A stretch of 64,000 nucleotides of DNA from CALOCN01 sp942491735 (GTDB lineage: Bacteria; Eisenbacteria; RBG-16-71-46; JABDJR01): the NCBI GenBank assembly GCA_942491735.1, contig CALOCN010000001.1:558001-622000 (forward strand). Reading direction: 5' to 3'. The notes beneath the pieces were generated by a model, which was not told where the DNA came from, did not search any database, and saw only the letters and a list, made by a program, of their open reading frames with translations. Below, piece after piece: positions 27,297 through 36,200 of this stretch. The translations under genes and the position numbers were made by a program. The stretch's first letter is position 1, and every line of letters starts with the position of its first letter.

Positions 27297-27575
27297 ATGG
27301 TCAAGGTTGATGCCAAGTTCGATGCCGATGGACGCCTGCGGATCCAGGCGGAGGATGTCACTGGAAGCCGATCACTTCCGGTCGACGTGGAGCGGGATCT
27401 GCCCGCGTCCGAGGTGGCGCGTTCGGTGGCGGCGCTCATGTCGCTTCCCGGGAACGTGCCCTGGGCCCTGCGGGCCGACGCGTCGAGTGCCTACCTCGAC
27501 GATGCCACCGCGATCGGGGACCAGCTCGCGCCGGGAGCGCGGGTCACCCTCACCCCCAAGACCCACCTGGGATAG
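27297..27575 (+). CDS. Ubiquitin-like protein 1, C-terminus HLG
   Basis: 92 residues with AGGAG at 27284-27288. Order of strands and helix fits a beta-grasp: 'VKVDAKFD', 'LRIQAEDV', a helix 'ASEVARSVAALMSL', then 'WALRADASSAYLDDATAIGDQLAPGARVTLTP'. It resembles YukD/EsaB-like and prokaryotic Ub-like proteins. It ends PKTHLG, so the terminal Gly is already exposed and could be adenylated without processing. Sits between the unknown gene and the JAMM peptidase. Confidence 0.78.
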   Translation: MVKVDAKFDADGRLRIQAEDVTGSRSLPVDVERDLPASEVARSVAALMSLPGNVPWALRADASSAYLDDATAIGDQLAPGARVTLTPKTHLG

Positions 27576-27586
27576 GAAACGAACCC

Positions 27587-28777
27587 ATGTCAAGCAACCC
27601 CTCGGGCCCCCGCTCCCTGCTGCCCGCTCCGCTTCCGGTCATCCGGACCCCCTTTCGGGTCGAGCTGCGGCTCGAGACCGGGGGCGACGTCGTGGCCGCG
27701 GAACCGGTCCGTGATGTCGACCTTCGCGATGCGGTCGGGGAACTGTGGTGGCACGGGGTCCTGCGTCGGGGGCGAATGCAGGTCGCGCTGGAGGAGGGGG
27801 CGTATCGGGTCAGCCCCCTGCTTGGCAACGCCCCGCGTTGTTCGGGCTTCCTGCTGGAAACGGACGGGCCCGATGGTTCCAGGGTGGAGCGGCGGTTCGA
27901 TCTGCGGGTTCTTGCCGCGGTGGCGGATCGGGCCGCGTCCCGCCTGGTGCGGGAGGGGACTCTCGCCGGGGATCAGACCTACTACTACGACCTCGTCGCT
28001 ACCGATGCGCAGCCGCAACCGCTCAACCTGGCCCCTCAAGCGTCCCCCTCCGGAGTGCGGGCGGCGGGAGAAGAGAGGACCCACGCACCCCGGGTGCTGG
28101 ACATTCCGTTGGCCCCGTTGCTGGATGCGGCGAGCGCGGTGAGCGGAGGGCGTTCCCCCGACGATCACGTGATCGTCTATACCGACACCGCGCTGGAGAA
28201 AGCGGAGCGGTTTTCCCGTCGCGGTGAGCGGGAGACACCGCCCCGGGAGTCCGGCTGCGTCCTGGTGGGCCCACTGTGCCGCTGCCCGGACACCGGCGAC
28301 CTCTTTGTCGTGATCACCGATGTTCTGGAAGCGACCGAGGCCGAGGAGGAGAGCTTCTCGCTCAGCTTCACCGGGGCGACCTGGTCCCGCATCCAACGGG
28401 TCCTGTCGGCGCGTCGTTCCCGACCGGCCACCCGTGCGGATCGGATTGTGGGACAGGCCCACGGCCACAACTTCGTCCCCGGGGGGGACGCCCCTCCCTG
28501 CGAGCCCTGCGCGAGGCAGACGGTTTGCGGAAGGGACTCGGCCAGCCTCTCGCCCGATGACCGGACGTGGTGCCGGGCGGTGTTCGCGGGGCAACCGTGG
28601 CAGATCAGCCACATCTTCGGCCTCAATGCACGGGGGGACGCCACCCGCGCCTTCTATGGACAACGATCGGGAGAGCTCACCCTGCGCGGTTACCACCTCG
28701 TGACCGAAACGCGATTCAACCAACTTCGGGACGACGCCTTGAGCGGGCCGTCGCATCCCGGGGAGGCTCCGGCATGA
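27587..28777 (+). CDS. JAB/JAMM metallopeptidase 1 with Cys-containing insert
   Basis: 396 residues. The N-terminal ~185 residues are an unassigned beta-rich region. The C-terminal half is a JAB domain: Glu221 in 'RESGCVLVG', 'GQAHGH' with His292 and His294, and S-x2-D at Ser322/Asp325. Between the HxH and the S-x2-D lies an insert with four cysteines (305, 308, 314, 329), probably a second metal site. JAMM enzymes cleave isopeptide bonds or trim Ub-like precursors. As the operon's Ub-like protein 1 already ends in Gly, deconjugation is the more likely role. ATGA overlap with the AAA gene. Confidence 0.82.
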   Translation: MSSNPSGPRSLLPAPLPVIRTPFRVELRLETGGDVVAAEPVRDVDLRDAVGELWWHGVLRRGRMQVALEEGAYRVSPLLGNAPRCSGFLLETDGPDGSRVERRFDLRVLAAVADRAASRLVREGTLAGDQTYYYDLVATDAQPQPLNLAPQASPSGVRAAGEERTHAPRVLDIPLAPLLDAASAVSGGRSPDDHVIVYTDTALEKAERFSRRGERETPPRESGCVLVGPLCRCPDTGDLFVVITDVLEATEAEEESFSLSFTGATWSRIQRVLSARRSRPATRADRIVGQAHGHNFVPGGDAPPCEPCARQTVCGRDSASLSPDDRTWCRAVFAGQPWQISHIFGLNARGDATRAFYGQRSGELTLRGYHLVTETRFNQLRDDALSGPSHPGEAPA

Positions 28778-30501
28778 ACAAGCCCTCGTCCATCATCAAA
28801 CTCATCCTCGATCCGGATGCGCCGCCGCGCCTGCGGGCCCGCATCCTCATGCAGACCATGCAGGCCCACGAGAGCGCGGAGCAGATCGCGCATCAGGTGG
28901 TGACCTCCATCGAGGGGTCGCCCCGGGACGACGCCGCGGAATCGGTCCGCAAGCTCCTCGAAGAGCTGCGGTCCGGACCGCTCCGCTGCGCCACCTTTCT
29001 CCGGTTCCTGCCCGGCGGGAACGGGGTGCGCCGCGCCCAGATCCTCTTTCCGGAAGGGGGGAGTGCCTCCTGCGTCGTCCCGGATGCCGAAACGGCGGAG
29101 CTGCTGCGCCCGGGCGACACGGTGTGGATGGACGGCGGGGCCAAGGCGGTCCTGCATCGGGAGTCCGAAGTGGTGGGGATCGGAGAGGAGGGGCGTCTCG
29201 AGCGCCGGCTGGACGCGGAGCGGGTCGAGGTGCAACTGCGGGACCAGGGGCGGTTCGTCTTCCACTGCGCGGAGCGGCTGCGAGAACAGCTGGAGGCGGG
29301 CGAGGCCGAGCCGGGGGCCAAGGTGCTGGTGTGTCCGTCGCGCATGATCGCCTTCTCCGCGGTGCCGCGCCCCGATGCCTACGCGCACTACGAGTTCCTG
29401 GACACCCGCCCGGTCCCCGACGTGATCGTGGAACGGGATATCGGATCGCCGCCCCGTTTCATCGCCACCCTGACCCGGCATCTCAGGACCGAGCTGGAAC
29501 AGCCCGAGCTGGGTCGGGACTACCGGGTGCGCCCCAGCCGCATGGTCCTGCTCACCGGGGTCACCGGCGCGGGAAAGACCCTGAGCATTCTCGGGTTCAT
29601 CCGCCGCGCCCACGAGGTCATGAGCGAGGCGACCGGGATTCCCCTCGCCGACCTGCCCCCCCGGGTGGTGCGTCTGGAGAGCGGCGCGGTGCTGAGCAAG
29701 TGGTTCGGGGAGTCCGAACAACGACTGGAGCGGTTCTTCAACGAGGTGGAGGAACTGGCGGACAAGGAGTTCCCCACCCCGGACGGGCGCTCGGTGCGCC
29801 TGCCCCTGATCGTGGTCTGCGAGGAAATCGACGGGATCGCCCGGGCGCGGGGGAGCGACCCCATCTACGACCGCATCCAGACCACCCTGCTGCGGCGCTT
29901 CGACTCGACCTCGCAGTCGTTTCGCAACCGTATGGTGATGTTTCTCTGCACCACCAACGTGCCCCACATGGTGGACGAAGCGTTCTTCCGCCGGGCCGGC
30001 GGCGCGGTGGAGCGGTTCGGTCGGCTGGATCCGGATGCGTTCATGGAGGTCCTGGGCAGGCACGTGCGGGAGATCCCCTTCCGGGCCGGAGACGGGAACG
30101 GCGACGGCGCGCGTGAGCGGGTGCTGGCCGACGTCTCCGATTGGCTGTTCAGCGCCAACGGGGACGATCCGGGGCAGGTCGAGTTTCGCCTCGTGGGAGC
30201 GAGCGAACCGCTTCTGAAGTACCGGCGCGACTTCCTCACCGCGGGTCTGGTGGATCGTGCGGTGCAACAGGCGGCGTCCGAGGCCCGTGACCTGCAGGCG
30301 GAGGATCCCACCGTGCGTGGGGTGACCGCCGGTCTTCTCATGCGCGCGCTCCACGACCAGATCCGGTCCGTGGTGGCGCTCATCAACACCGAGAACGCGG
30401 GGGGGCACGTCACCCTGCCCGACGGCGTGCGGGTGGCCGGAGTGCGTCGGATCGATCAGGCGCCGCTCCTTCCGGTCGAGTTGGAACGCGTGCCCCGTTA
30501 G
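28774..30501 (+). CDS. AAA+ ATPase with tandem OB-like N-domain (Mpa/ARC-like architecture)
   Basis: 575 residues starting at 28774; in-frame upstream codons belong to another frame's gene. Residues about 70-200 read like the tandem OB domains of proteasome-associated ATPases ('AELLRPGDTVWM', then 'PGAKVLVCPSRMIAF'), followed by a linker resembling the 'DIGG' segment ('ERDIGSPPRFIATL'). Walker A is GVTGAGKT (262-269), Walker B 'LPLIVVCEEID' (343-353), and a sensor 1-type 'FLCTTN' lies near 390-395. There is no coiled-coil extension of Mpa/ARC length and no C-terminal HbYX-like tail (ends VELERVPR), so docking on a 20S proteasome is not indicated. Possibly unfolds tagged targets. Confidence 0.8.
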   Translation: MNKPSSIIKLILDPDAPPRLRARILMQTMQAHESAEQIAHQVVTSIEGSPRDDAAESVRKLLEELRSGPLRCATFLRFLPGGNGVRRAQILFPEGGSASCVVPDAETAELLRPGDTVWMDGGAKAVLHRESEVVGIGEEGRLERRLDAERVEVQLRDQGRFVFHCAERLREQLEAGEAEPGAKVLVCPSRMIAFSAVPRPDAYAHYEFLDTRPVPDVIVERDIGSPPRFIATLTRHLRTELEQPELGRDYRVRPSRMVLLTGVTGAGKTLSILGFIRRAHEVMSEATGIPLADLPPRVVRLESGAVLSKWFGESEQRLERFFNEVEELADKEFPTPDGRSVRLPLIVVCEEIDGIARARGSDPIYDRIQTTLLRRFDSTSQSFRNRMVMFLCTTNVPHMVDEAFFRRAGGAVERFGRLDPDAFMEVLGRHVREIPFRAGDGNGDGARERVLADVSDWLFSANGDDPGQVEFRLVGASEPLLKYRRDFLTAGLVDRAVQQAASEARDLQAEDPTVRGVTAGLLMRALHDQIRSVVALINTENAGGHVTLPDGVRVAGVRRIDQAPLLPVELERVPR

Positions 30502-30546
30502 CCGGGTCCATCGGGACCGGCACACCATCCATGGAGGTTGGCAGTC

Positions 30547-30846
30547 ATGCAAGAGCAGCAGCGAAACCACGAGGCCCGGGGAGGGAACGCCCGTCCCGGA
30601 TTCTGGGAGTCCCTCGCCGATTCGGAGGTGGCGGCCACGGTCCTGCACGGCCCGTACGCCGAAATGCTCCCGGTGGCCGGGCTCGATGCCCGAACCATTC
30701 GCGAGCGATACCGTGACCGGTTCGACATCGATCCCAACAGCGAGGTCTTTGTCGATGGGGAGCGGTCGCCCGAGGACACGGTGATCCAGGCCGGGCAGGT
30801 GGTGATGTTCGTGCGTCGGGCCGGGGAGAAGGGGGTGGGGTCATGA
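30547..30846 (+). CDS. Small beta-grasp-like protein 2 (PRTRC-C/Prok_Ub type)
   Basis: 99 residues from the ATG at 30547, with GGAGG at 30533-30537. A low-complexity N-terminal 20 residues precede a region with the spacing of ThiS/Prok_Ub folds: 'AGLDARTIRERYRD' helix, 'NSEVFVDGE', 'VIQAGQVVMFVRRAGEKG'. The protein ends GVGS, so exposing a terminal Gly would need trimming, plausibly by the JAMM enzyme two genes on. It follows the AAA gene after 45 nt, the largest gap in the operon, marking the start of module 2. The beta-grasp assignment is by pattern only. Confidence 0.6.
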   Translation: MQEQQRNHEARGGNARPGFWESLADSEVAATVLHGPYAEMLPVAGLDARTIRERYRDRFDIDPNSEVFVDGERSPEDTVIQAGQVVMFVRRAGEKGVGS

Positions 30847-31712
30847 CCGTGGTCACGCTCGAGAAGGACCGCGCGGTGCTGCGTCTCAGCGAGGGGAAGG
30901 AGACGACCATTCCGGTGGCCGAGCTGGTGAACCGGCTGGCTCCGGAGGTCATCGATACCCAGGGACTCATGTTGCCCCCCGGCACCCGCTGGGCGCGCCG
31001 GACTCCGGGCGGGTTCGTGCTCGTGCACGAGACCCCCAACGTGGTGATGAACCTGCGCTGGATCGCCCGGGAGTCCGAAGCGCCCTATGGCGAGGAAGCG
31101 ATCTACCGGGATGTGCGTCTTTCGCTTCCCTATATCGTGGTGTTCGCGCACTACGGGGTCCGGGCACGCCAGCTCGTGCTCTCGGATCGCAACGAGTGCT
31201 ACTTCCGGACCAGTCCGCTCAAGAGCGAGGACGACCCGTTGTTCTTCCCCGCCCTGCTCAACTGCTCCCGGTTCTCCACCCCGGAGGGGCACCCCCTCTC
31301 CTGGATCTGTACCCAGAACCTGGATCGGGGGCCCCTGCGCGGCATGAACCATCCCAACCGGTACCTGCAGGCGAGCCTCGGCATTCTCCTGCACCATCTC
31401 TTCCACGCCGCGTTCAACCGCAGCTCGGAACTCAGCGAGTTGACCAGTTGGTTCACCTCGACGGTGGACGCCGGGGTCGACCCACGCCTGGCTTCGGTGG
31501 AGGCGTGGGAGGAGGGGACCCGCGAGAACCCGCTCATGGCCCTCGACGTGCCGTGGCTTCCCACCGGTCTGTCGGTGAAACAGGTGACCGAGCGGGTGGC
31601 TTCCGGGATGTCGGTGAAGCCGGTGACGACGGCCGAGGATGTGGCGCGACTCATTCTTCGCGGCCATCGGTCCCTGCGCCGGCCCGGCCTCTTCGACGGG
31701 GTGGTGCCATGA
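30843..31712 (+). CDS. PRTRC-B/Prok-E2_D-like protein
   Basis: 289 residues; ATG overlaps the previous stop by 4 nt. The arrangement 'LPPGTRW...GFVLVHETPN', 'LSLPYIVVFAHYG', 'DPLFFPALLNCS' and 'PLSWICTQNL' matches the PRTRC system protein B family, treated in Pfam-type classifications as a prokaryotic E2-like family D. Cys156 (WICTQ) is in the position expected of an E2-type cysteine; Cys141 (LLNCS) is the other candidate. A conserved HHLFH follows. It would accept the module-2 beta-grasp protein from the second E1 (inference). Confidence 0.65.
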   Translation: MTVVTLEKDRAVLRLSEGKETTIPVAELVNRLAPEVIDTQGLMLPPGTRWARRTPGGFVLVHETPNVVMNLRWIARESEAPYGEEAIYRDVRLSLPYIVVFAHYGVRARQLVLSDRNECYFRTSPLKSEDDPLFFPALLNCSRFSTPEGHPLSWICTQNLDRGPLRGMNHPNRYLQASLGILLHHLFHAAFNRSSELSELTSWFTSTVDAGVDPRLASVEAWEEGTRENPLMALDVPWLPTGLSVKQVTERVASGMSVKPVTTAEDVARLILRGHRSLRRPGLFDGVVP

Positions 31713-32476
31713 GCAGCGACGTGGCGCCGGGGTCCGATCGCGTGATGACACCCATCGTGATCAAGACGGACGAGGGGTTCCAGTGGCTGGAAGGGGAGCG
31801 GGTCTTCTACGTCCTGGCCCGCAACGGGTTGTTCCTGTGCCGCGAGCATCCGTTCTTCCGGTCCTCGACCCGGGCCCGTCTCTGGCCGCGCGAGCTCGTC
31901 GATCAGGAACGGTTTCTCATTCCACGGTTCCCCCGGCTTGCCCGGGAGGACCTGGAGCGGGTGGTGGGATTCTTCGATCACATGGGTCGGCAGGGGGCCG
32001 AGGCCGCGGTGCTCCTGGCCTGGAACCCGACCAGGGCACAGGTAGAGATCCTCGTCCCGCCCCAGACCGCGACCATCACCCGGGTGTGGAGCGGGCGCCC
32101 GCATCCGGTGGGACTCCACTTCGATGTCCCGCACAACCTGCCCCCCGGATGGTTCGTCTTCGGTGATATCCATTCGCATGTCGAGCTGGAGGCCTATGCT
32201 TCGGGCACGGACCAGCACGACGAGACCTTCCAGGCCGGTCTGCACGCGGTGGTTGGGCGCATCCACGAGGAGCCCCCGCAGTTCCATGTCGAGGCGGTGG
32301 CGGAAGGGGACCGTTTCACCCTGCTGCGCGAGGATCTGGTGGAGGCGTACGAACAGCGTCGCACCGACTTTCCCCAGGAGTGGATCGAGCGGGTCGCGGT
32401 CCAGGTGCAGCCGCCCCCGGCCCACGGACCCCAGGGACCGGTGGTGGGAGGATGGGGGGACGCATGGCCCGGTTGA
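31709..32476 (+). CDS. JAB/JAMM metallopeptidase 2 (PRTRC-A-like)
   Basis: 255 residues; ATGA overlap with the preceding gene. The N-terminal ~90 residues resemble the leader region of PRTRC protein A ('VFYVLARNGLFLCREHPFF'). The JAMM site is 'FGDIHSHVELEAYASGTD': His155, His157, Ser165, Asp168, with Glu98 as the likely upstream acid. A second JAB protein in the same operon, clearly different in size and insertions from the first. Overlaps the next gene by 13 nt. Confidence 0.75.
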   Translation: MSSDVAPGSDRVMTPIVIKTDEGFQWLEGERVFYVLARNGLFLCREHPFFRSSTRARLWPRELVDQERFLIPRFPRLAREDLERVVGFFDHMGRQGAEAAVLLAWNPTRAQVEILVPPQTATITRVWSGRPHPVGLHFDVPHNLPPGWFVFGDIHSHVELEAYASGTDQHDETFQAGLHAVVGRIHEEPPQFHVEAVAEGDRFTLLREDLVEAYEQRRTDFPQEWIERVAVQVQPPPAHGPQGPVVGGWGDAWPG

Positions 32477-33258
32477 CCCAACCCGGGGCGCAGGACAGGC
32501 CACGGCTGACCGTGAACACGGCGATCCGGGTGATCGGTCTCGGTGGCGTCGGAAGCATCGTGACCCGGTACCTCACCGTGTTCCTGGCATCGCTGGGGGT
32601 GCCTTGCCGGCTGGTCCTGGTCGACGGCGACGCGTTTGCCCCCGAGAACACAGGGCGCATGTTGTTTTCCCATCTGGGCAACAAGGCCGAGGTGACCGCC
32701 CACGAGTTGGATGGGTTCCTGGAAGACAGCCCGGTCAGCCTGGTCGCCATCCCCGAGTACCTGGATCGGGAGAACATCGGGCGGTTGGTGACCGAGGGGG
32801 ATCACGTGCTGCTTGCGGTGGACAACCATGGAACGCGACGCCTGGTCATCGAGCGCTGCGCCGCGCTGCGCGAGGTGACGCTGGTTTCGGGTGGGAACGA
32901 CGGGGTGGGGCCGGACTCGGGTGGGTACCCCCGGCGGGGGACCTACGGGGACGTGCAGGTCTACCTGCGCAGGGACGGTGAGGATGTCACGGCGCCTCCC
33001 ACCCGGTTTCATCCGGAGATCGCCGAGGCCAACGAGCCGCTTCCGTCCGAGGAGGGGTGCGCGCAGACCATGGTATCGGTGCCGCAGTTGCTGTTCACCA
33101 ACCTGCAGACCGCGGCGGCGATGCTCAACACGTACCGCGGGGTTCTGTGCGAGAACCTGGGCTACGAGGAACTGGCCTTCGACACCGCGGAGGCGCTCAT
33201 GCGACCGGTGCGGTTGCGGGGGGATGCGCCGGTCCGGACAAAGCAGGAAGCCGGCTAG
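32464..33258 (+). CDS. E1-like adenylyltransferase 2 (ThiF; PRTRC-type)
   Basis: 264 residues from the ATG at 32464; an in-frame ATG at 32452 is also possible. GLGGVGS (25-31), 'LVDGDAFAPENTGR' (Asp54, Asp56, Asn62, Arg65) and 'AVDNHGTR' (Asp120) are the ATP-binding elements. Cys199 ('EEGCAQTM') is placed as the catalytic cysteine. It has no zinc CxxC pairs, unlike E1 number 1. Last gene of the operon. Its TAG shares the CTAG palindrome with the convergent gene's stop (33255-33258). Confidence 0.85.
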   Translation: MARLTQPGAQDRPRLTVNTAIRVIGLGGVGSIVTRYLTVFLASLGVPCRLVLVDGDAFAPENTGRMLFSHLGNKAEVTAHELDGFLEDSPVSLVAIPEYLDRENIGRLVTEGDHVLLAVDNHGTRRLVIERCAALREVTLVSGGNDGVGPDSGGYPRRGTYGDVQVYLRRDGEDVTAPPTRFHPEIAEANEPLPSEEGCAQTMVSVPQLLFTNLQTAAAMLNTYRGVLCENLGYEELAFDTAEALMRPVRLRGDAPVRTKQEAG

Positions 33259-36200
33259 GGCAGAACCACCATCTTGCGCGAGATGGCGTAGGAGCCGGCC
33301 TGGATCCGGTAGAAGTAGACGCCCGAACTCACCCGGCGCCCGTCGCTGTCGCTTCCGTCCCAGGGAATCTCCTTGGGACCGGCGACCATGTGGGCGCCGG
33401 TGAGGAGCGAGCGAACCAGGCGACCGCGATAGTCGAACACGGAGACCGAGACGTCCGAGGACTCCATGAGATCGAAATAGATGGTGGTCCGGGGCCGGAA
33501 CGGGTTGGGCGAGTTATTGAGCCCGGCCACCGGCCCCGTCAGTTCCTGGGTGTCCGAGGAGGGCGGCTGACCGGCCGGACGCAGACGGATATCCGCGAGC
33601 ACGCCGGGAGTCATCTCGTCGAGGGTGAGAATCCCGGGGGCGCCTCCCACTTCGTAGTAGGTGGTCTCGAAACCCGGACGATCCGCGAATGCGTAGTAGC
33701 TCCCCGAGGGCAACTCGGTGAGCAGGGCGACCCCGTTGGCGGTGGTGGCCCCGCCGGCCATGGGAATGGCGATGGGGCTGGCCGAGAGCGAACTGGTCAG
33801 GTAGAAGAAGGCTCCCGGCAGGTTCACCGCATGATGCTGCAGGGCGAGCCGGATGGGATCGCGCTCCGCGGTGGATCCCAGGTCGGTTCCCCGGGCATCC
33901 GGTTCGGCCCGGACCCGCCCCACCTGGAGGAAGTCGCCTCCCGATACCCCGGGACGCAGGGTCATCTGCAGGGGAGCGATCCGGATATTGGGACGGATCA
34001 CCACGGTGGGAACCAACTCCGCGTTCTGCCAGCGCCAGGCGTCGGGATAGTAGGCGGGAATGTAGCCCTCCGCGCTGGCCGCGAGCAGAACCTCAGCGCC
34101 CTCGGGGAGTCCATCGATGCGGAACAGGCCCTGGGCATCGGTGCGGGTCTCGAAGACCGCCCCGCGGGGTGTTTCCGGGTCCAGGTGGATCCGCACCGTG
34201 GTGTGAGGCACCGCCTCGCCGTCCGGATCGGTGATGAATCCAACCACCACGGCCTGGTTCGCGGGAGGGGCCGTGCCACCCAGAAGTAGCCTTCCCGCGT
34301 CGGCCGGTTGTTTGGGATACACCGGAATCGGCGTAGCCAGGTCGAACGGCACGCCCTCCGGGTACCAGACCGGGTGGTAGTCGCCAAGCTCGGCCCGCAC
34401 GTAGTAGGAGAGCGATCCGTCCTCGGACGGCCAGAGCCCGTCGACACGGAACGAGCCATCCGTGCCCACCCTGGCCCGACGCTCGAACGGGGCAAAGGTG
34501 GGGAAGGCCGGGGTGACGATGACCACCGCGCCGGCCGCCGGCACCACGCATCGATCGTTGGTGGCGGTGCAGTCCGCATCCAGCAACCGGCGATAGACGA
34601 AGCCCTCGATGACGCCCCCGACACTGTCTTCCCCGGCGGGTTGAAGGACGAAGTCGGTGTGATCCACCGCGCCGCCGGGTGCGACATCGACCAGCGCCGC
34701 GTCCTCGAAGTGCCGTGCGTTGCGGAACCACTGCTCCATGTACCCGCGCGCCTGGGCGAGCAGGAAGTACGGTGTATCGCCGGGGACCTCGAGCTTGAAC
34801 CCGCCCGAGGCGTCGGTCTCGGCGCGTACCGGCGCGAGGTCGGCCAGGACGCTGTGCAGGAGGGGAATGGCGGTGATGACCGCGCCCTCCAGGGGCTCCG
34901 GGGGGCCGTCGTGGATCGGGTCGAACGCGGTCACCACGCCCCCGATCCCCGCCATGGCGGAACCGTCCAGGGGAGGAAGCCGCAGGACCAGGGGAAGTCC
35001 GTGATCCTGGGGGTCGTTCGCGATCCGGACCACATCCCCTTCATCCTGGGTCGTCTTGTCGTCCCAGTAGATGTATCCGTGCGAAACCGGTTTGCCGGCC
35101 AGGATGCGATATGAGCCGATCGGGACCGGAAACTCGACAACCCCTTCGCTGTTGGTGAGACCGCGGTAGAACCCGCGTGAGTCCGTGGGCCGTGGCAGGG
35201 TGCCGTCCGGTCCGGGTTGGACCCGGCCTACCGGGATGGCCACGACCGAGGCATCGGCAAGTGGAACGCCGGGAGTGGCTTCGTCCCCGGTGGGGCGTTC
35301 CACCACCCAGGCCCTGAACAGGGCGGTCCCCGGCGGGGGGGGAGGCGGGTTGCCGGTGTCCATCGGGAAACGAAACGCGGCATAGCTCCCGGCCCGTACG
35401 GGAACCGGTTGTGCCCGGTCGAGATCCGTCACTCCCGGGTAGTAGGTCCAGCCATGTTCGTGTCCGGGGATCGCGCCCAGGTGATAGATGCCGGAAGGAA
35501 TCCCTTCGAAGAAGAAATATCCCTGGTCGCTGATCCGGGTCGACCACCACCGCGAGGGGGGTCCCTCCGCGCTGGAATCCGCGGTGTCGGCGAAGGCTGC
35601 GGTGGTGCTGAGCCGGGCCAGCACGTCCGGTCCCAGGGGAAGCGGCGATCCGTCCTGGGTGTGGACACGCCCCGCAACCACACCGCCCCGGGTGGGTTCG
35701 CCCACGCCGAACGACACCTTGGTGCGACCCACTCCGCGTACAGCGAGCACCGCTTCATGGGTTCCCGGGGAGAGCGGGTAGATCTGGAACAGGTGGCGTA
35801 GGTAGGGTGCCTCGTCCGGCCCAAAAGTGATGGCATCGCCGGGAGCCAGGACGATCTCCCGTGCGAACTCGGCGCAGGCCAACGTGGGGGTGAAGTGGCC
35901 GTCCAGCACGTACTCCACGGGGCAGCCGTCCACGATGAAACGGGCCTCCCTGTCACCTTCGTTGGTCACCGTCACGTGGAAAGCGAACGGCTCCCCCATG
36001 GGAACGCGCGGCGGGACCACCCTGGCGCTGACCGAGAAAGGACTGGGCGGCGGATCCTTGCTTTCCTGGACCGTGATCCGGACGGCGGTCTCGGCATAGC
36101 CAACGACCTGCCCGGTGAGGCTGTGGACCCCCGGTTCCAGGAACAGATCGTCCGCGGTGTGGACGAAGGAGCCCACCAGCGCGCGTTGGCCCGGGGCCAG

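Noticed and set aside
28690..30648. 652-codon minus-strand frame opposite the AAA ATPase
   Set aside because: Crosses gene boundaries of the tight plus-strand operon and has no motifs.
33057..34289. 410-codon plus-strand frame beyond the second E1
   Set aside because: Starts inside the E1 gene in another frame and is antisense to the BsuPI-type gene; R/G-rich with no domain.
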